NCBI GenBank assembly: GCA_013399855.1
Contig: VXAY01006780.1
Span: 1,142,134-1,206,133 of the forward strand
Source: Oxyruncus cristatus
Lineage: Eukaryota; Chordata; Aves; Passeriformes; Cotingidae
DNA length: 64,000 bases
Reading direction: 5' to 3'
The translations under genes and the position numbers were made by a program. Under the pieces are notes generated by a model, which was not told the origin of the DNA, did not search any database, and was given only the letters and a program-made list of their open reading frames with translations. Below are positions 23,607 to 35,644 of this stretch, one piece after another; position 1 is the first letter of the stretch; every line of letters starts with the position of its first letter.

Positions 23607-23758
23607 TATAGAATCACGGAATCTTGGAACAGTTTAGGTTGGGAGGGACCTTAAAGCCCATCCAGTTCCACTCCTTGCCATGGGCAGGGACACCTTTCAC
23701 TAGCCCAGGTTGCTCCAAGCCCCGTGCAACCTGGCCTTGGACACTTCCAGGGATGGGA
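23607..23758 (-). repeat. CR1 LINE fragment, antisense
   Basis: Begins 'atagaatcacggaatcttgg' and includes 'gccatgggcagggacacctt' and 'acacttccagggatggg'. Confidence 0.9.
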
Positions 23759-23759
23759 T

Positions 23760-26223
23760 ATATGAAACTGTTTTTCATGGTGGAATACAGAGTGATTTAA
23801 GTAGCCCCACAGTTGCACTGGCTCCAGTGAGAAAACGTTCCAGGAGTTTGCATGTGCCTCCCAACTCAGCTCTTGCTGCCACCATCCTGCCTCTGCAGCC
23901 TGATGAGACACAACACGAAGCCCCTGGCATCAGGAGAAAGGGAAAAAAGCCCCTTTTACATCAGGTGGAGGGGTGGCAGATGGCTGGAGCACAGCAAAAC
24001 AGGTGGGAGCATTGTGTGGTGACCCTCTGAATTAAGTTTGCTTAATTTGCTCTATCTCTATTAGCAACTGCAGGCTCTGGCTCCACTGAGAGGGCTCCGA
24101 CTGTGGCTCACAGGAGGTCCAGCCTTGCAGCCCCATCTGTGCCGGCCCCAGAGCTAAATCTGTCTGGGAGACAGCTGGGAAGCAGCTGAAGCCTCTTTTC
24201 TCTCTCCTCGGTGGCGGCAGCTCCCAGACCCGACAGGCACTGCTCTAAAGCGGCGCTTTCCCTGCAGGTTTTCTGTCTGGAAGCAGTTTTCTGTCCCTCC
24301 CTTTGCCCAGAGGAGCAGCAGGGATGCTTGGGAGGTGTGTGAGTCCCTCTGCTCTGCTGCAGGAAGAGTCGGTGGCTGTGCTGGGGATGCACCGTGGCTG
24401 CTGGGCCGGGGAGCCCGGCATGGAACCGGCCCCACAGTTGTCCTTCCATCAGCTCCCAGCTGGCAGCTGCTGCTAAACCTTCCTTTCATCGCCTGCCAAA
24501 AAGCGTCCAGGGCGTTTTGCTCCCCCCCTGCTCTTTAATCCTGACTTTCATAATTCCCCAGGCTGTGCCTGCCATCCCCTCTGTGTTCAGCACTGCAGAG
24601 ACAGGGGGCCAGGAGCTGTGTCAGGCCCAGCTGGAGGGCTCAGGCTCAGCCAGGGGGCTCAGCTCTTCCCCCCCACACTGGCAGACCCTCATCCCAAATG
24701 TTTCCTGGAGCTGTGAGGTTTGGCTACTTGTGGTTGGAGGCAGCTTGGTGAGCAGTGGGTTAACACACAGGGATGTGGGAGATGCCCATGGGAGCCCTCA
24801 ATGGGAGCTGCCACTGTGGGAGGACATTCTGGGCCAGCTGGAGAGGTGTTTCCTGCACGTAAGAGGATCAAGTTGTTTAATTTAAGTTTTTGGGAATGAA
24901 ACCAACCATCAAACAGTGTCAGGGAGAGGTGACAAAGCCTCATCCCTGACAAAGCAGCCGGCAGCTGTCCAAGCCCCTTCCTGGGGAGCTGCCCACTGGG
25001 TGGTCCTGGACCCTGAGCTCCACAGAGCAGTGCTGGGGACCTTTCGCTCCCTTTCCACTTGGCTCTCTGCTGTCCCTGTGTTTGAGGTCCACTCCCTTGG
25101 TTCCCTGTCTTGTTTTGTCCCAGTGGAACCTGTGTCCAGCCCCACTGGCTCCTGTCCATCCTGCTGCTCTGTGAAGGTCCTGCTCTGTCCCTGTGCAGGG
25201 ACACACACCTGTGCCCTGTGCAGCCCAGCACCCCGGCCATGCTGCCGTACCGGGGCCACGCGTTCTGCCTGAGTGTTCCCACTTCCCTTTGGATCTGCTG
25301 GATGAGGGCAGCAAGCGCCTCTGCAAAGCAAATGCCAGCTTGCACATTCCAGGGGCAGCCTCTGCTTCAACAGTCGCTGTGTTTTCCCAGCAGCACCAGT
25401 CCCGTGTCACTGAGCTGACCCCAGAGCCCCAGCTGGCTGCTGGATCCAGGCACATCCACCTTCTCAGGCCATGGCATCCCGCCCTGGAGCCCTGCAGGAG
25501 CAGATTTGCTGGACTCTAACGCTCAGCAAACTTCAGCTTTGCCTCCCTGTGGAGAAAGGAAGAGCCTGGAATTGCCCCAGGACCAGGCTTCTTCAGCACC
25601 ATCAGTGTAAGCCCCTGGATGGGCACCGTGTTCCTGCCAGCACTGGCAGCAAAACAAGGTCAAAAAGACATTTTCCCCCTGTTTTGCTTGGAGTTTCTCC
25701 ATCCTTGATGGAACTAAAAGGAAGGTTCAGCTGGAGCAATCCCTGCTGGCATTCAGGGTTTGACTTTGGCCAGATCTGGGAGTGCACGGGGCAGCTGGGG
25801 GGTCTGGACCCAGTTGGGTTTGGCTCCAAAGCCAGGCACTGTGCCAGCGGCTTTCCCAGCCTTCCGGGTCACAGGAGCGTGGCCCAGGGCCCAGCTTGGT
25901 GGTGCTTCACAGACAGCACAGAGCAGTGATGGGACTTCCATGGCAGAGCAGCCTGGCCCAAGCTACTTTGCAGCACTCCTTCAGACTCCTGACCAAGGTT
26001 ACCTCTCCCAAAGGTGGGAGGGCAGGGGGCTGGGGGCCCGGGGGATCTGGGATGTGTTTGTCCCACCGGACTTGCCAGACTCAGCACATTCCTGCTCTCC
26101 TCAGTGCTGCTGAAATATCACTGAAAGGGAGCTGGGTCTCACCAGCTGCACATGCTGGGGCTCAGCAGCAGGAACCCTACAAACAGGGAACACAAATGGA
26201 AGCCTGGGAGTGCTTTAATGGAT
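23760..26223. other. Intergenic, no gene seen
   Basis: Moderately G+C-rich sequence with many short overlapping ORFs on both strands, none resembling a known protein or flanked by convincing splice sites. No non-CR1 repeat stands out. Confidence 0.5.
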
Positions 26224-26227
26224 TTAA

Positions 26228-26492
26228 ACTGAAGGAGGGGAGATTTAGATTAGAAATTAGGGAGAAATTCTTGGCTGTGAGGGTGGTAAAACGCTGTCAC
26301 AGATGTGGTTACAGTGTCACAGTGAAGGTGTGGCTACCCCATCCCTGGAAGTGTTCAAGGCCAGGTTGGATGGAGCTTGCAGCAACCTGGGATAGTGGAA
26401 GGTGTCCCTGCCCATGGCAGGAGGTGTAATGGGATGAGCTCTAAGGTCTCTTCCAGCCCAAAGCATTCCAGGATTCTAAGATTCTGTGACTT
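26228..26492 (+). repeat. CR1 LINE 3' fragment
   Basis: Carries 'gatttagattagaaattagg', a diverged 'gctgtcacagatgtggttac', and the terminal 'ccaggattctaagattctgt'. Confidence 0.85.
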
Positions 26493-26499
26493 TACGCTT

Positions 26500-27227
26500 C
26501 ACCTATGTCCCACCTCCCTGGGTAGCTGCTGGAATGTCTTTTCCTTCCTCAGAAGAAGTTGGGCAGCCTGTGATGTGCTGCAAGTCCCATCTCTGCTGCC
26601 GGCAGCTGCTCATACCTGTGAATTCAGCGTAGCAGAAACCTGTGCTGCTCCCTGAAATGTGCTGGAGAGGGCTGCTGCGGCTCCTGGCAGTGACATTCCC
26701 TCTGCCTGCCCCTTCCCACTGCTGTCCCTGGCCCTGGGTGCATCCCTACATCCCTTCTCTCTGGATGAAGAGGGCATTTTTCCCACCTTGTGCATATCCC
26801 CCAGCAGGCTGGGCACACGTGGCAGCCCTGGGTGCTGGTGGGAACCACCCCTCTGGCAGCGCCGAGCAAAGTCCAGGATCAGGACAGTCAGACCTGCAGT
26901 AAAAAGTAAAAACAAACTTTGTCCCATTTAATGTCAGCGTGGAGCCATAAAACAGCACATGGGTGGCATCGGGGTGAGTGAACCCTCCTGCCTTGAGCAC
27001 TAGCTCTGCAAAGAATCAGCTTCATCAGCCCCCAGTCCTGCCACCCACAGGATGCTCCCTGTTCCCAAGCACTTTGCTGTCCCCATGCCTGAAGGAGAGG
27101 CCTGGTATGAGCAGAGAGAGGGCTGGACCCTCCTCAAAACCATCCCCCAGCCACACACATGGAAACGGAGAACTGGGTTGGTTCAGCCTTTCAGTTACAG
27201 TCGCTTGTACTGTTGTTCCTGTAGGTA
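26500..27227. other. Intergenic, no gene seen
   Basis: No supported feature; only short ORFs without recognisable character. Confidence 0.5.
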
Positions 27228-27352
27228 GCAGGGATAGATGGGATATTGGGAAGGGATTGTTGGCTGTGAGGGTGGCGAGGCCTTGGCACAGGTTGGCCAG
27301 AGAGGCTGTGGCTGCCCCATCCCTGGAAGTGTCCCTGTCCGGGCTGGAGGGG
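27228..27352 (+). repeat. CR1 LINE fragment, truncated at both ends
   Basis: Contains 'gggatattgggaagggattg' and 'gctgccccatccctggaagt', then runs into a CpG-rich stretch instead of the normal CR1 3' end. Confidence 0.85.
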
Positions 27353-27444
27353 CTGGATGATCCCGGTGCGGGGTTTGGACCAGCCCCGTGCGGGATTCCC
27401 GGTTCCTGCCCGCTCACGGTCCCGGGTGGACGCGGCGCCGTCGC

Positions 27445-27466
27445 TCCGGCGCCCTCTGGCGCTGAA
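27445..27466 (-). promoter_or_regulatory. CTCF-like binding motif
   Basis: On the minus strand the sequence 'CGCCAGAGGGCGCC' closely fits the vertebrate CTCF core (CCACNAGGGGGCGC type). It lies in a ~150-bp CpG-rich patch between the divergent GADD45A and SERBP1 genes. Occupancy is unknown. Confidence 0.45.
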
Positions 27467-27605
27467 CGCGGGGCATGGCGGGGTCCGCACGGCGGGGAAA
27501 AGGAGTTTGTTTTGGTTTTGTTTTTTTTTTTTAAAAAGGTAGTTTTGCAGTAAGGAAAAAAGACGCAAGGAGCAGCATATAGTAACGAATCAGTCCAGCC
27601 TTTAG

Positions 27606-27796
27606 TAATGGAATCCTGGCATGGTTTGGGTTGGAAGGGACCTTAGAAATCATCCAGTTTCACCTGCTGCACGGGGCAGGGACACATTCCAGTAGCCCAG
27701 GTTGCTCCAAGCCCCATCCAACCCGGCCTTGAACCCTTCCAGGGATGGTGCAGCCACAGCTTCTCTGGGCAACCTGTGCTAGGGGCTCACAGCAAG
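27606..27796 (-). repeat. CR1 LINE fragment, antisense
   Basis: Begins 'atggaatcctggcatggttt' and includes 'ggttgctccaagccccatcc' and 'cacagcttctctgggcaacc'. Confidence 0.9.
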
Positions 27797-27799
27797 GTC

Positions 27800-28510
27800 T
27801 GAACTGCCTTTTGGAGGGAATGAAGGCAGTGGCCCACCGGGGTCCCCATGGGCACTGGGTCAGCCTGCAGGAGCAGTGGGACTGGGGTCTGTTTGTGTCA
27901 ACTTCCCTGCTCCTCCATGGGACTGCAGGCTGGGAGCCACTCACATCCCAGGGTGTCACTTGGGCTGCAAAACCAGAGAAAAAAGGATGAGAAACCATCC
28001 CACACCAGAAGGGTGGAGCCAGCGGCTGCAGGAGCAGAGGGAGCAACATAGGATGGCATCTCCCCACCAAACCTCTCCCCCAGCGGCACAGGGAACGGTT
28101 GTAAGCCTGGGGGAATGTAAGGCTTCTGTCCCCCAGCCCAGAAGCTCTTTAGGAGCAATTAGAGGGGACGAAATAAGTAGAAAAATGCAGCAGCACATGC
28201 TCCAGGGCATCTGCAAGGAGTTGCTTCCTGGCTGGCCTCATGGAGCAGCAATGTTCTGTGGAGCAGGAGCGGGGCCAGGGGCTCCTGGCATCCTCCAACA
28301 CCGCCATGTCATCAGGGATGTGGGTGACACCACTTCCCACCTGCCATGGGAGGATGAGCACCTGCCCTTGCTTCCTGTGCAGGTACCTGGAGCAGCACCT
28401 GTCAGGCCGATCCTTTTACATGAACTTGTAAGAGGGGTGATTTATTTTGTCAAGAAAATATAAATTTATTTTTTCCAAAATGCATAATTTTCAATTAAAA
28501 TTAGAATTTG
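27800..28510. other. Intergenic, no gene seen
   Basis: No supported feature. Confidence 0.5.
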
Positions 28511-28511
28511 T

Positions 28512-28573
28512 TGGAGCAAGGTGATCCTTCAGGTCCCTTCCTGCACAAACCATTCTGTGACTCTGTGATTCAG
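28512..28573 (+). repeat. Short CR1 3'-terminal fragment
   Basis: Contains 'aggtgatccttcaggtccct' and ends 'ccattctgtgactctgtgat', the CR1 terminal repeat. Confidence 0.75.
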
Positions 28574-28579
28574 TGACCT

Positions 28580-30450
28580 TGACCACAAATAGGATAGGAT
28601 ATCCACCATGCCACCAGCCTGGGGACCATGCCTCCTGTGGTGCCTTATCAGAGCCGTCAGCCCTGTGGCTCCCAGCTCGTTTGTCTCCTTATCTAACCCA
28701 GCAGCCACAGGGTCCCTGTGGGATATCAGCACTGGGACAGTCCATGAGTGACACAAGGCACACAGTGGAGCGCTCCAGGTTAAACCCACAGCGTGGGGAG
28801 GGGTCAGGGCTCTTACTGCAGGTCCTGGGCTGAGCACCTTTCATTGGTCTGATGTGCTGGCATGTGCCTGCACCTCAAGAGCCAGGTGGGGTGGGTAGGA
28901 GCCGGGTGGGATGTGTGGGAGCCAGGCAGGATGGGTGACCAGGCGAAGGTTTGCTGCCTGGGCAGGAGCTGAGGGCACTCGGGATCTCGCACAAACACAT
29001 CCAGAGCCATTCCACATTCCATGGAGTTTTTGAGGCCAGTGCCTTGAGGACTCTGTGTGATGGAGATCCAGACCCTGGATGGTCTGATTTGAACAGCTTC
29101 CTCTGTGCTCCCTGTGGCCTCACCAATGGCCCCAACTGAGTCCATCCCCTTTGTCTCTCACACCATCCATGGGAAAGGTGGTCTTTGCACCACAGTATTC
29201 CTGGACATACGTCAGCTACAGGCTGAGGAAGCATCCCCGCCCTGTTCCACACCCAGAGGGCACACAGTGAGCCGGCCCTGGGTGCACTGCAACTACCAGG
29301 ATTTGGGATGCCAGTGCTGCTGGGGTCCCCTTTGGAGGGCAGAGGACTGGGACAGGCCGGAGCAGGTGGGAACACCTCCCGAGCCACCAGCTGAGCTGAA
29401 CGTGCAACAGCCCTGGGGCTTTTTTGAGACCTGCAGGTCAGGCAGCCCAAGCCACTCGTTAGCAGAGAGCTGGGTGCCTGTAATCACCCTAATGAGTAGG
29501 TGCCTTGCCCAGCTGCAGCAGAGGCAGTTTTGTGACCTGCTTTCGGCATGTTTGATCTGGCTGTTCCTGTCCTTCCTTGCCGGGCCCAGCCTGCTGCCAC
29601 AGCAGCTCCGGTCAAGCACGCGTGGTCTGAGGGTTGGCTGATCCCATGTTCTCTGGAGCTCACTGCCAGCACCCAGGGACTTGGTGCCTGTGCCCTGCTC
29701 ACCTCCCGGGAATACGTGCCTCCTGAGTGACTGACAGCACCAGCAGGAATGGCTGATTGCCCAAACCTGACATCACGCCGGCGGTGGAGGCGGTGTCATC
29801 CACGCGCCGTAACACACGTAACTGCACAGAATTGCTGCTCCTGCGCATCCCGCTCTGCCCAGAATCCCACGGAGTTCCTCTAGTTTGCCCCAAGCTTGTT
29901 TAAATCAAGCACAGCAAAGCAAATAAAAGCCTCAGCTGAGGGCTGGGGAGCCGGTAATGGGGTCACCCCATGTGCTGCACACCTCCCGATGGCATCTCCC
30001 CTCTCCCAGGGATCCTGCAGGGCTCCTGCTCCTCCTGGAACCCAAACAGGCAGGAGAATCAGGCAGGGCAAGGGGAGCTGGGGGCCCTGCCCCATGTGCA
30101 AACAGCCATGGCCAGATGCTCCTGGGCTAGGCTGCTGGCACAGAGGGTTTGGCTCAGCTTGGTTTTGTTTCAAATGCATCTGCAAGGACAAGAAAAACCA
30201 AGGGTTGGGTCGTGTTTGGAACAGGTCCCTCATATGGGAAGAAGCAAATGAGCACGGGGTTGGCAGGACAGAGGTCCTGGGATGGGTTACACTGATCCCT
30301 GTTAGACTTTGGTGGTGGAGAGAGGGAGAGCTGCGGGACAGATGTGTGGGAGAACTGGATTTAGGGTAGCAAGTCTTCCCTATCCCATTAAGTTGGTGAC
30401 TTCCAGGGAACTGGGGTTTGTAACACCCTCAACATAACCATGAGTGAGCC
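28580..30450. other. Intergenic, no gene seen
   Basis: No exon, repeat or motif could be supported. ORFs up to 190 residues here overlap on both strands and have no family resemblance. Confidence 0.45.
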
Positions 30451-30459
30451 AGCGGGTCA

Positions 30460-30560
30460 TAAACATATATCTATCTATTTTATTTATATTTATATTTAGA
30501 TATAGATGTATTATGTAGTATAAATATACACTTATATATCTTTATTATTGTAGTTAAAGA
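30460..30560. repeat. AT-rich low-complexity tract
   Basis: About 100 bases of T/A-rich sequence such as 'tatctatctattttatttat', with a short (TATC)n-like core. Confidence 0.75.
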
Positions 30561-30599
30561 TGCATCAAAATGTAATTTGTTTAGTAATACTCTGATACA

Positions 30600-32450
30600 G
30601 TAGAAATTTTCTTTTTCTTGATTGCTGCATTTCCTTGTCAGCCCCGAAGTGTTGCTGCTTACATGAGTTCCCGGTGGTGGTGCACATGTGTGGGGTTCCA
30701 GGGCACACTGGGAAGGCCCATCCCATGCTCCAGGACAGGTTATCCCAGTGCCACGGGGCTGAGGGTTCTGCTGGTGCATCAGGGAGCTTGGCCAAGCTGC
30801 TAGCTCACAGATCTCACTCCTGATCCTTGCTCTCCTGCTGCTGCCAGGTGGGAAGCCCTGTCTTCCTTAACTCAGCACTACCTTGGCTGTGCTCCAAAAT
30901 AAACCTGTGCTTGTTCCTTGCTCTGCACTGTGCTCCATAAAACAAAAAGGCCCCTTTTATTTGTGTGGCAGCAGGAGGACCAGGCAGGCTGAACCCTGGT
31001 GGACAGGGAGCAAGGCAAGCTGGCAGGCTGAGGATGATGAAGGTGTGCAGGCAGAATGAGGGCAGAAGCGACGACAGCTGACTCAGAGCGCTCTCTCCCG
31101 TTCTCCCTCGGTTCTCCCGCGTGTCCCAACGGAGCTGCCGGCTCAGCGGCCCAGCCCCGCGCTCCCCTGGCTGGTCTCCACACCCTCCAGCCCATCCGAC
31201 TCAGAGCTGGGTGCACAAACAGGATGGGCTGGTTTTCGGCATGGAGAGAACAAGTCGGGCCTGGCTCTGGCAGGGCTTGGAGGCAGCACAGCTCCATCCC
31301 CAGCACAGCTCCATCCCCAGCAGGATTGCGTCTGGATGAGGCTCTCCTGGACAACCTCAGTGGCAGTGTCAGCGTGGGGCACATTGACACTTGTACCCCA
31401 GGGGTTTTCAGTGCCACACAGAATGGTGCTGGTCCAGATTTTGGCTGTCCATCCATTCGGCATACAGGGCACTGAGTCATCTTGCTGCAAAGACGGCTGT
31501 CACAGGTACCTTGGCTCCTGTGCACGTGTGAGGGAGTCCCAGTCATCACTGGCATCCCCAAATTCCCTCTCAGGGTGGCATGACCCCATGGAGACTTGGT
31601 TCCCTCAGCACCAAAGCCCATGGCTGTGGGTCACAGTCAGCAGTGAGCCTGGAGCGGGAGGCTGAGCTGCTCCAAGAAAGGCAGTGGAGAAGGAGTGGAT
31701 GAAACACCTCTCCCAACACTGAACACACAACCGAGGGCTGCCTCACACTGGGCTGCAATCGTGGTTTAATGCGTTCCCTTTCTTGCCACCCACAGTGGGA
31801 TGAACCCAGCAAGCCTGAAATGAAATAACACAGGGGGAAAACATGACATCTTTGCTTTTTCCAGGCAGGCTGGGGCCCTGCTCCAGTTGCCATTGCATTC
31901 CTGCAGGTGCTGTGTCGGCACGGCAGTGGTGACGGTGGCACGTGAGAGGTGGCAGCAGGCAGCAGGCCATGGTAGAGGCAGCCGGGACAGGAACCTGCCC
32001 ATGGAAGAAGGAGGCAGCTTTACCTGCAAGGAGGAGCAGCTTTCTGCTCAGTTACCAGCTGGCCCAGCGGGTTTCACCTGGGCATGTCCCAGTGTTCCCA
32101 GCCTCCTGCACATGGCTGGTGGCTGTTTCATGGAGACACCTTCTATTTTTCATCCCTAATTTCTCCCAGTAATAACCCTGGGAAGAGCTGCCGTGGGTGC
32201 TGGAGGTGGCAGCTGGAGGGGCTCAGGCAGGAGGGCTCAGTGCCCTCAGGGAGCTGAGCCCAGTGGTGGTGGGTGCTGGGAGGGAGGTTCCCCTCAATCC
32301 TGCAGCACCCAGATCCCAGTGCCCCTGAGTTTTGCTGAGCCTTTTGGGGAGGGAAAACATTTTTTTTCTTGTCTTCTCCATCTTTTCAGATTAGGCAGCA
32401 AAGGCAGCAAAGCTTCTACCCTCCAGGGCTGCTCCCAAGGCCCTGTTTGG
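30600..32450. other. Intergenic, no gene seen
   Basis: Apart from the short 17-bp duplication near 31290, no supported feature. The longest ORF (about 247 residues, minus strand) has composition typical of spurious ORFs in G+C-rich DNA. Confidence 0.45.
31288..31322 (+). repeat. Short tandem duplication, 17-18 bp unit
   Basis: The unit 'cagctccatccccagca' occurs twice in direct succession. Confidence 0.8.
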
Positions 32451-32454
32451 TTGC

Positions 32455-32618
32455 TGCAGCCAAGAAGGCTCCTGTGTACCCATCCCTGGAAGTGTTCAAG
32501 GCCGTGTTGGAGCAATCTGGTGTAGTGGCAGGTGTCCCTGGACATGGCAGAGGGTTGGAACAAAACGAGTTCTGGGTCCGTTCTAACGCAAACCATTCTA
32601 TGATTGTATGATTCCATA
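32455..32618 (+). repeat. CR1 LINE 3' fragment
   Basis: Diverged copy with 'acccatccctggaagtgttc' and terminal 'cattctatgattgtatgatt'. Confidence 0.85.
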
Positions 32619-32639
32619 GCCCCTGGTTGGTGTACCTGA

Positions 32640-34510
32640 CCTTCTGCTTTGTACTGCTCCAGTGCTGGTTTTCCAAACTAAAAATACCTCTTACTTTGAC
32701 TGCTGTAAGGAAGAACACTTGCTCAGCAGGTTGTTTAGGATTCAGGGGAAGAAAGTTCAGGCAGAGCTCAATTAGTCTGCTTTAATTTACATGCCAAGTT
32801 TTGTGTCTGCATGATTTGCTTCACTTGTCCGTGCACATTTAAAAGCACAGAGCAGTACTGGGGGTGGTTAGTTCTACTGCACGTATTTACTGTAGAAATA
32901 CAGTTCTTATTCACATGTTTACTGCCCTCCTCATAATGAAACTGCTGGGTTTTCTGGCAGAGTAAAAAAAAAAGTAGTGCTGTGCTGAAATGAGCAGGAT
33001 ATGTGGGAGGATAAAGCTGTGTGGTGCAGATCGTCTATGTCCTCGTCATCTCTGACTGCTCCTGCTCATTCGTGCTGTCTCCCTGTGTAGTGGTTAATTC
33101 CTGGAGTCCTTCTCATAAAGGATCCGCGTCTGGATGCAAACTGGACAAGAAGTTGCTAAATCTCTTTGTGATGCACCTGATTTTTTTTCTTACTCAGAAG
33201 TCGAGGCCATACTTGGCTTTAGTTGGAAGAAAATATTTTCTTCCTGTATTTCCTATGGCCTAGAATTATAGAATTGTTAAGACTGGAAAAGACATCGAGT
33301 CCCACCTAGGAAAAAATCCATCTCAAAAAAAACCCTCCTTGTCCATATACTGTCCATTCTGACAGCAAAGTACCACATGCATCTGGAGAAAACCTGCAAA
33401 ACAAATTTATAAAGTTAAAATCAGGAAAATCATGTTTTGGGAATGGAGCAAAGACCCAGATGAATACTTTTCCCTGTGCCCCAAACTTGCTGTATTTCCT
33501 ATTCCTGCTTATTAAGCAGGCAGCTGACAGCCGCTGGCAAAGCTTGGGAATAGCAGAGGAGTGTAGTGTGTCCAAAAGCTCTCCGGGCCTCTTTTGGTCA
33601 GCAGCCTGAGAGCAGCTCCTGAGGCAGGTTATCTATAGGCCGGCTTTGGCCAAGGATCTCTGCGTGTCCCAGCCACAAATAGCACAGCAAGCTGCTCCTT
33701 TGGCCCGTGGAAATGCTGGTTTTACTCCAGTGAGAAAGGAGAACACAAGCGTCTGTCGTGCAGGAGGATGGCAGCAGCCGGCCCAGCTCTTGGTGGCAGC
33801 TCCTGGAAGAATTATGTGGATTTTTTAATTACTCCCTCACTGTCTGCTGGTGCCTAATGAGTGCAATCAGCAGCAGCACTAATGAGATGGCTGCCCTGAG
33901 ACCCATGTGTGGGGTTTTGGGGATTTGGAAGACATAATATAAAATTATGTCTTTGATTGGGAGCAGAAGCGCTGAGTTAATAGTCCTTGGCTATTTAATT
34001 CACAAGCAATGGTTGTCTGTGGTTCAGATCTTCAGGACTGATTGGGTATTGATGACCATGCGTGAATGATTCTCTGGTAGGAAATTTGGCCAACATTTGG
34101 AGAGCAGCAAAGCCCCAGACCTTGCCATCCATCCTTCCCTTGGCAATTGCAGTATGATCTATGTCCTGATCCAGTGCGAGCTGCAATTCCTGCAAGAACG
34201 TTAATTTAAGTATTTGAATACCCCCTTTTTAATGTTAGGAATAGAAATGTTGTGTTATGGCCAGAAGTATCTGAAAACTGTTGATGATATTCTGTGGACA
34301 ACACTGTCATTTGGCCTTTTGACCTGTGTGACTGATTGTGGGGCTCTTTAATGCAAACACCAATGTGCAGGAATGGAGTGTGACAGTCCAGAGAGGAGCT
34401 GGAGCTTCCTGCAGGCTCCAATTCCCGCTTCCTGCCACAGGGAATGCAGAGCTCTGGTGATTCTATTCACATGATGATCGATTCCCTGTTTATATTAAAA
34501 TATTTGTTTT
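32640..34510. other. Intergenic, no gene seen
   Basis: Only a short antisense CR1-like remnant near 33258-33308 ('agaattatagaattgttaag') was recognised. Confidence 0.45.
33258..33308 (-). repeat. CR1-like terminal remnant, antisense
   Basis: The string 'agaattatagaattgttaag' and following 'actggaaaagacatcgagtc' resembles the reverse complement of a CR1 3' end. Confidence 0.55.
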
Positions 34511-34513
34511 CAC

Positions 34514-34778
34514 CATAGAACCACAGAGTGGTTTAGGTTGAGAGGGACCTTAAAGTTCATCTCATTCCACCCCCTGCCATGACAGGCAGGGACACCTTCC
34601 ACTAGCCCAGGTTGCTCCAACCTAGCCTTGGACACTTCCAGGGATCCAGGGGCCGCCACAGCTTCTCTGGGCAACCTGTGACAGGGTCTCACCACCCTCA
34701 CAGCCAAGAATTTCTTCTAACCATGCCCTTTGTCAGTGGGAAGCCATTCCTCCTTGTCCTGTCACTATCTGTCCATGT
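34514..34778 (-). repeat. CR1 LINE fragment, antisense
   Basis: Begins 'catagaaccacagagtggtt' and carries 'ccactagcccaggttgctcc', 'cacagcttctctgggcaacc' and 'gtgggaagccattcctcctt'. Confidence 0.9.
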
Positions 34779-34779
34779 T

Positions 34780-35640
34780 TTACACGTGTTTAATTCAAGG
34801 TGTCACCCAAACCTATTATACCATGTCTGCATTTGGAAAATTTTGGAATACTGAACATACACCAGCTTAGAGTGCAGCACAGGGGAGATGAACATGCACA
34901 GTCCTTTCAAAGCAACAAAAGAGAGAAGCTCTGTCTTCCCTCAGAGTGAGAAATCCCAAGCCTCGGAGACAGGCAGCCGAGAAGTCCATTTCCGTGAGCA
35001 AATCCCCTCCTTTAAAGCTGCCTGTGCCATCTGGCGAGGAGCACGTCAGGGATCCGAGTGGGAAACGTTTAGATTTTATTCATAAAATGTGTGTGAGGCA
35101 ATGTGGCCTCAGAGCGTGTGATGGGGCATCAAGGCTTTTCCTGGAAATACCTGCATTGTCAACACCAAGAGTTTTAATTAAGTGTTGCTTGGTAGCATTT
35201 GATTCATCCCAAAAGCAAAAAGGCTTTGAGAAAATAATGTTTTGAGTTCTTAGGGTGTAATTTGTGGTGATTATTAATATCCTAAGAAGGGGGTGAGCTG
35301 CTCTAATCCCCCTCAGATCCACCGCAAGAGGGGTTTCCTCAAATACCCTCCCAAAAAAAGAGCTGGGCGATTGCAGGGAAACCTGATGAAGAACAATCCA
35401 TGCGACCAAAAGTAATTTTCAGTTTCTCCTGAACAAAACTAAGCTGTGGAGTTTTCCAAACCAGTTTGTTTTGGAGTCTTCAATTTATGAGCAACACGTA
35501 TTCAAAAACTGAACAAATGTAATTAAATTACTTTTTAAAGCAATTCTTTCAAGCTTCTTGGAGCAGGTAAAGCAAATACTAGAAATATTATCCTTGCTGA
35601 GCACAAAGTTAATTTTATAACATGCAGCAAAAGGTTCTGA
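34780..35640. other. Intergenic, no gene seen
   Basis: No supported feature; A+T content rises toward the AT-rich block. Confidence 0.5.
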
Positions 35641-35644
35641 CAAA

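Noticed and set aside
24100..32100. Many ORFs of 100-250 residues between GADD45A and SERBP1
   Set aside because: They overlap on both strands in G+C-rich DNA, lack family motifs and splice support, and human synteny predicts no gene there.
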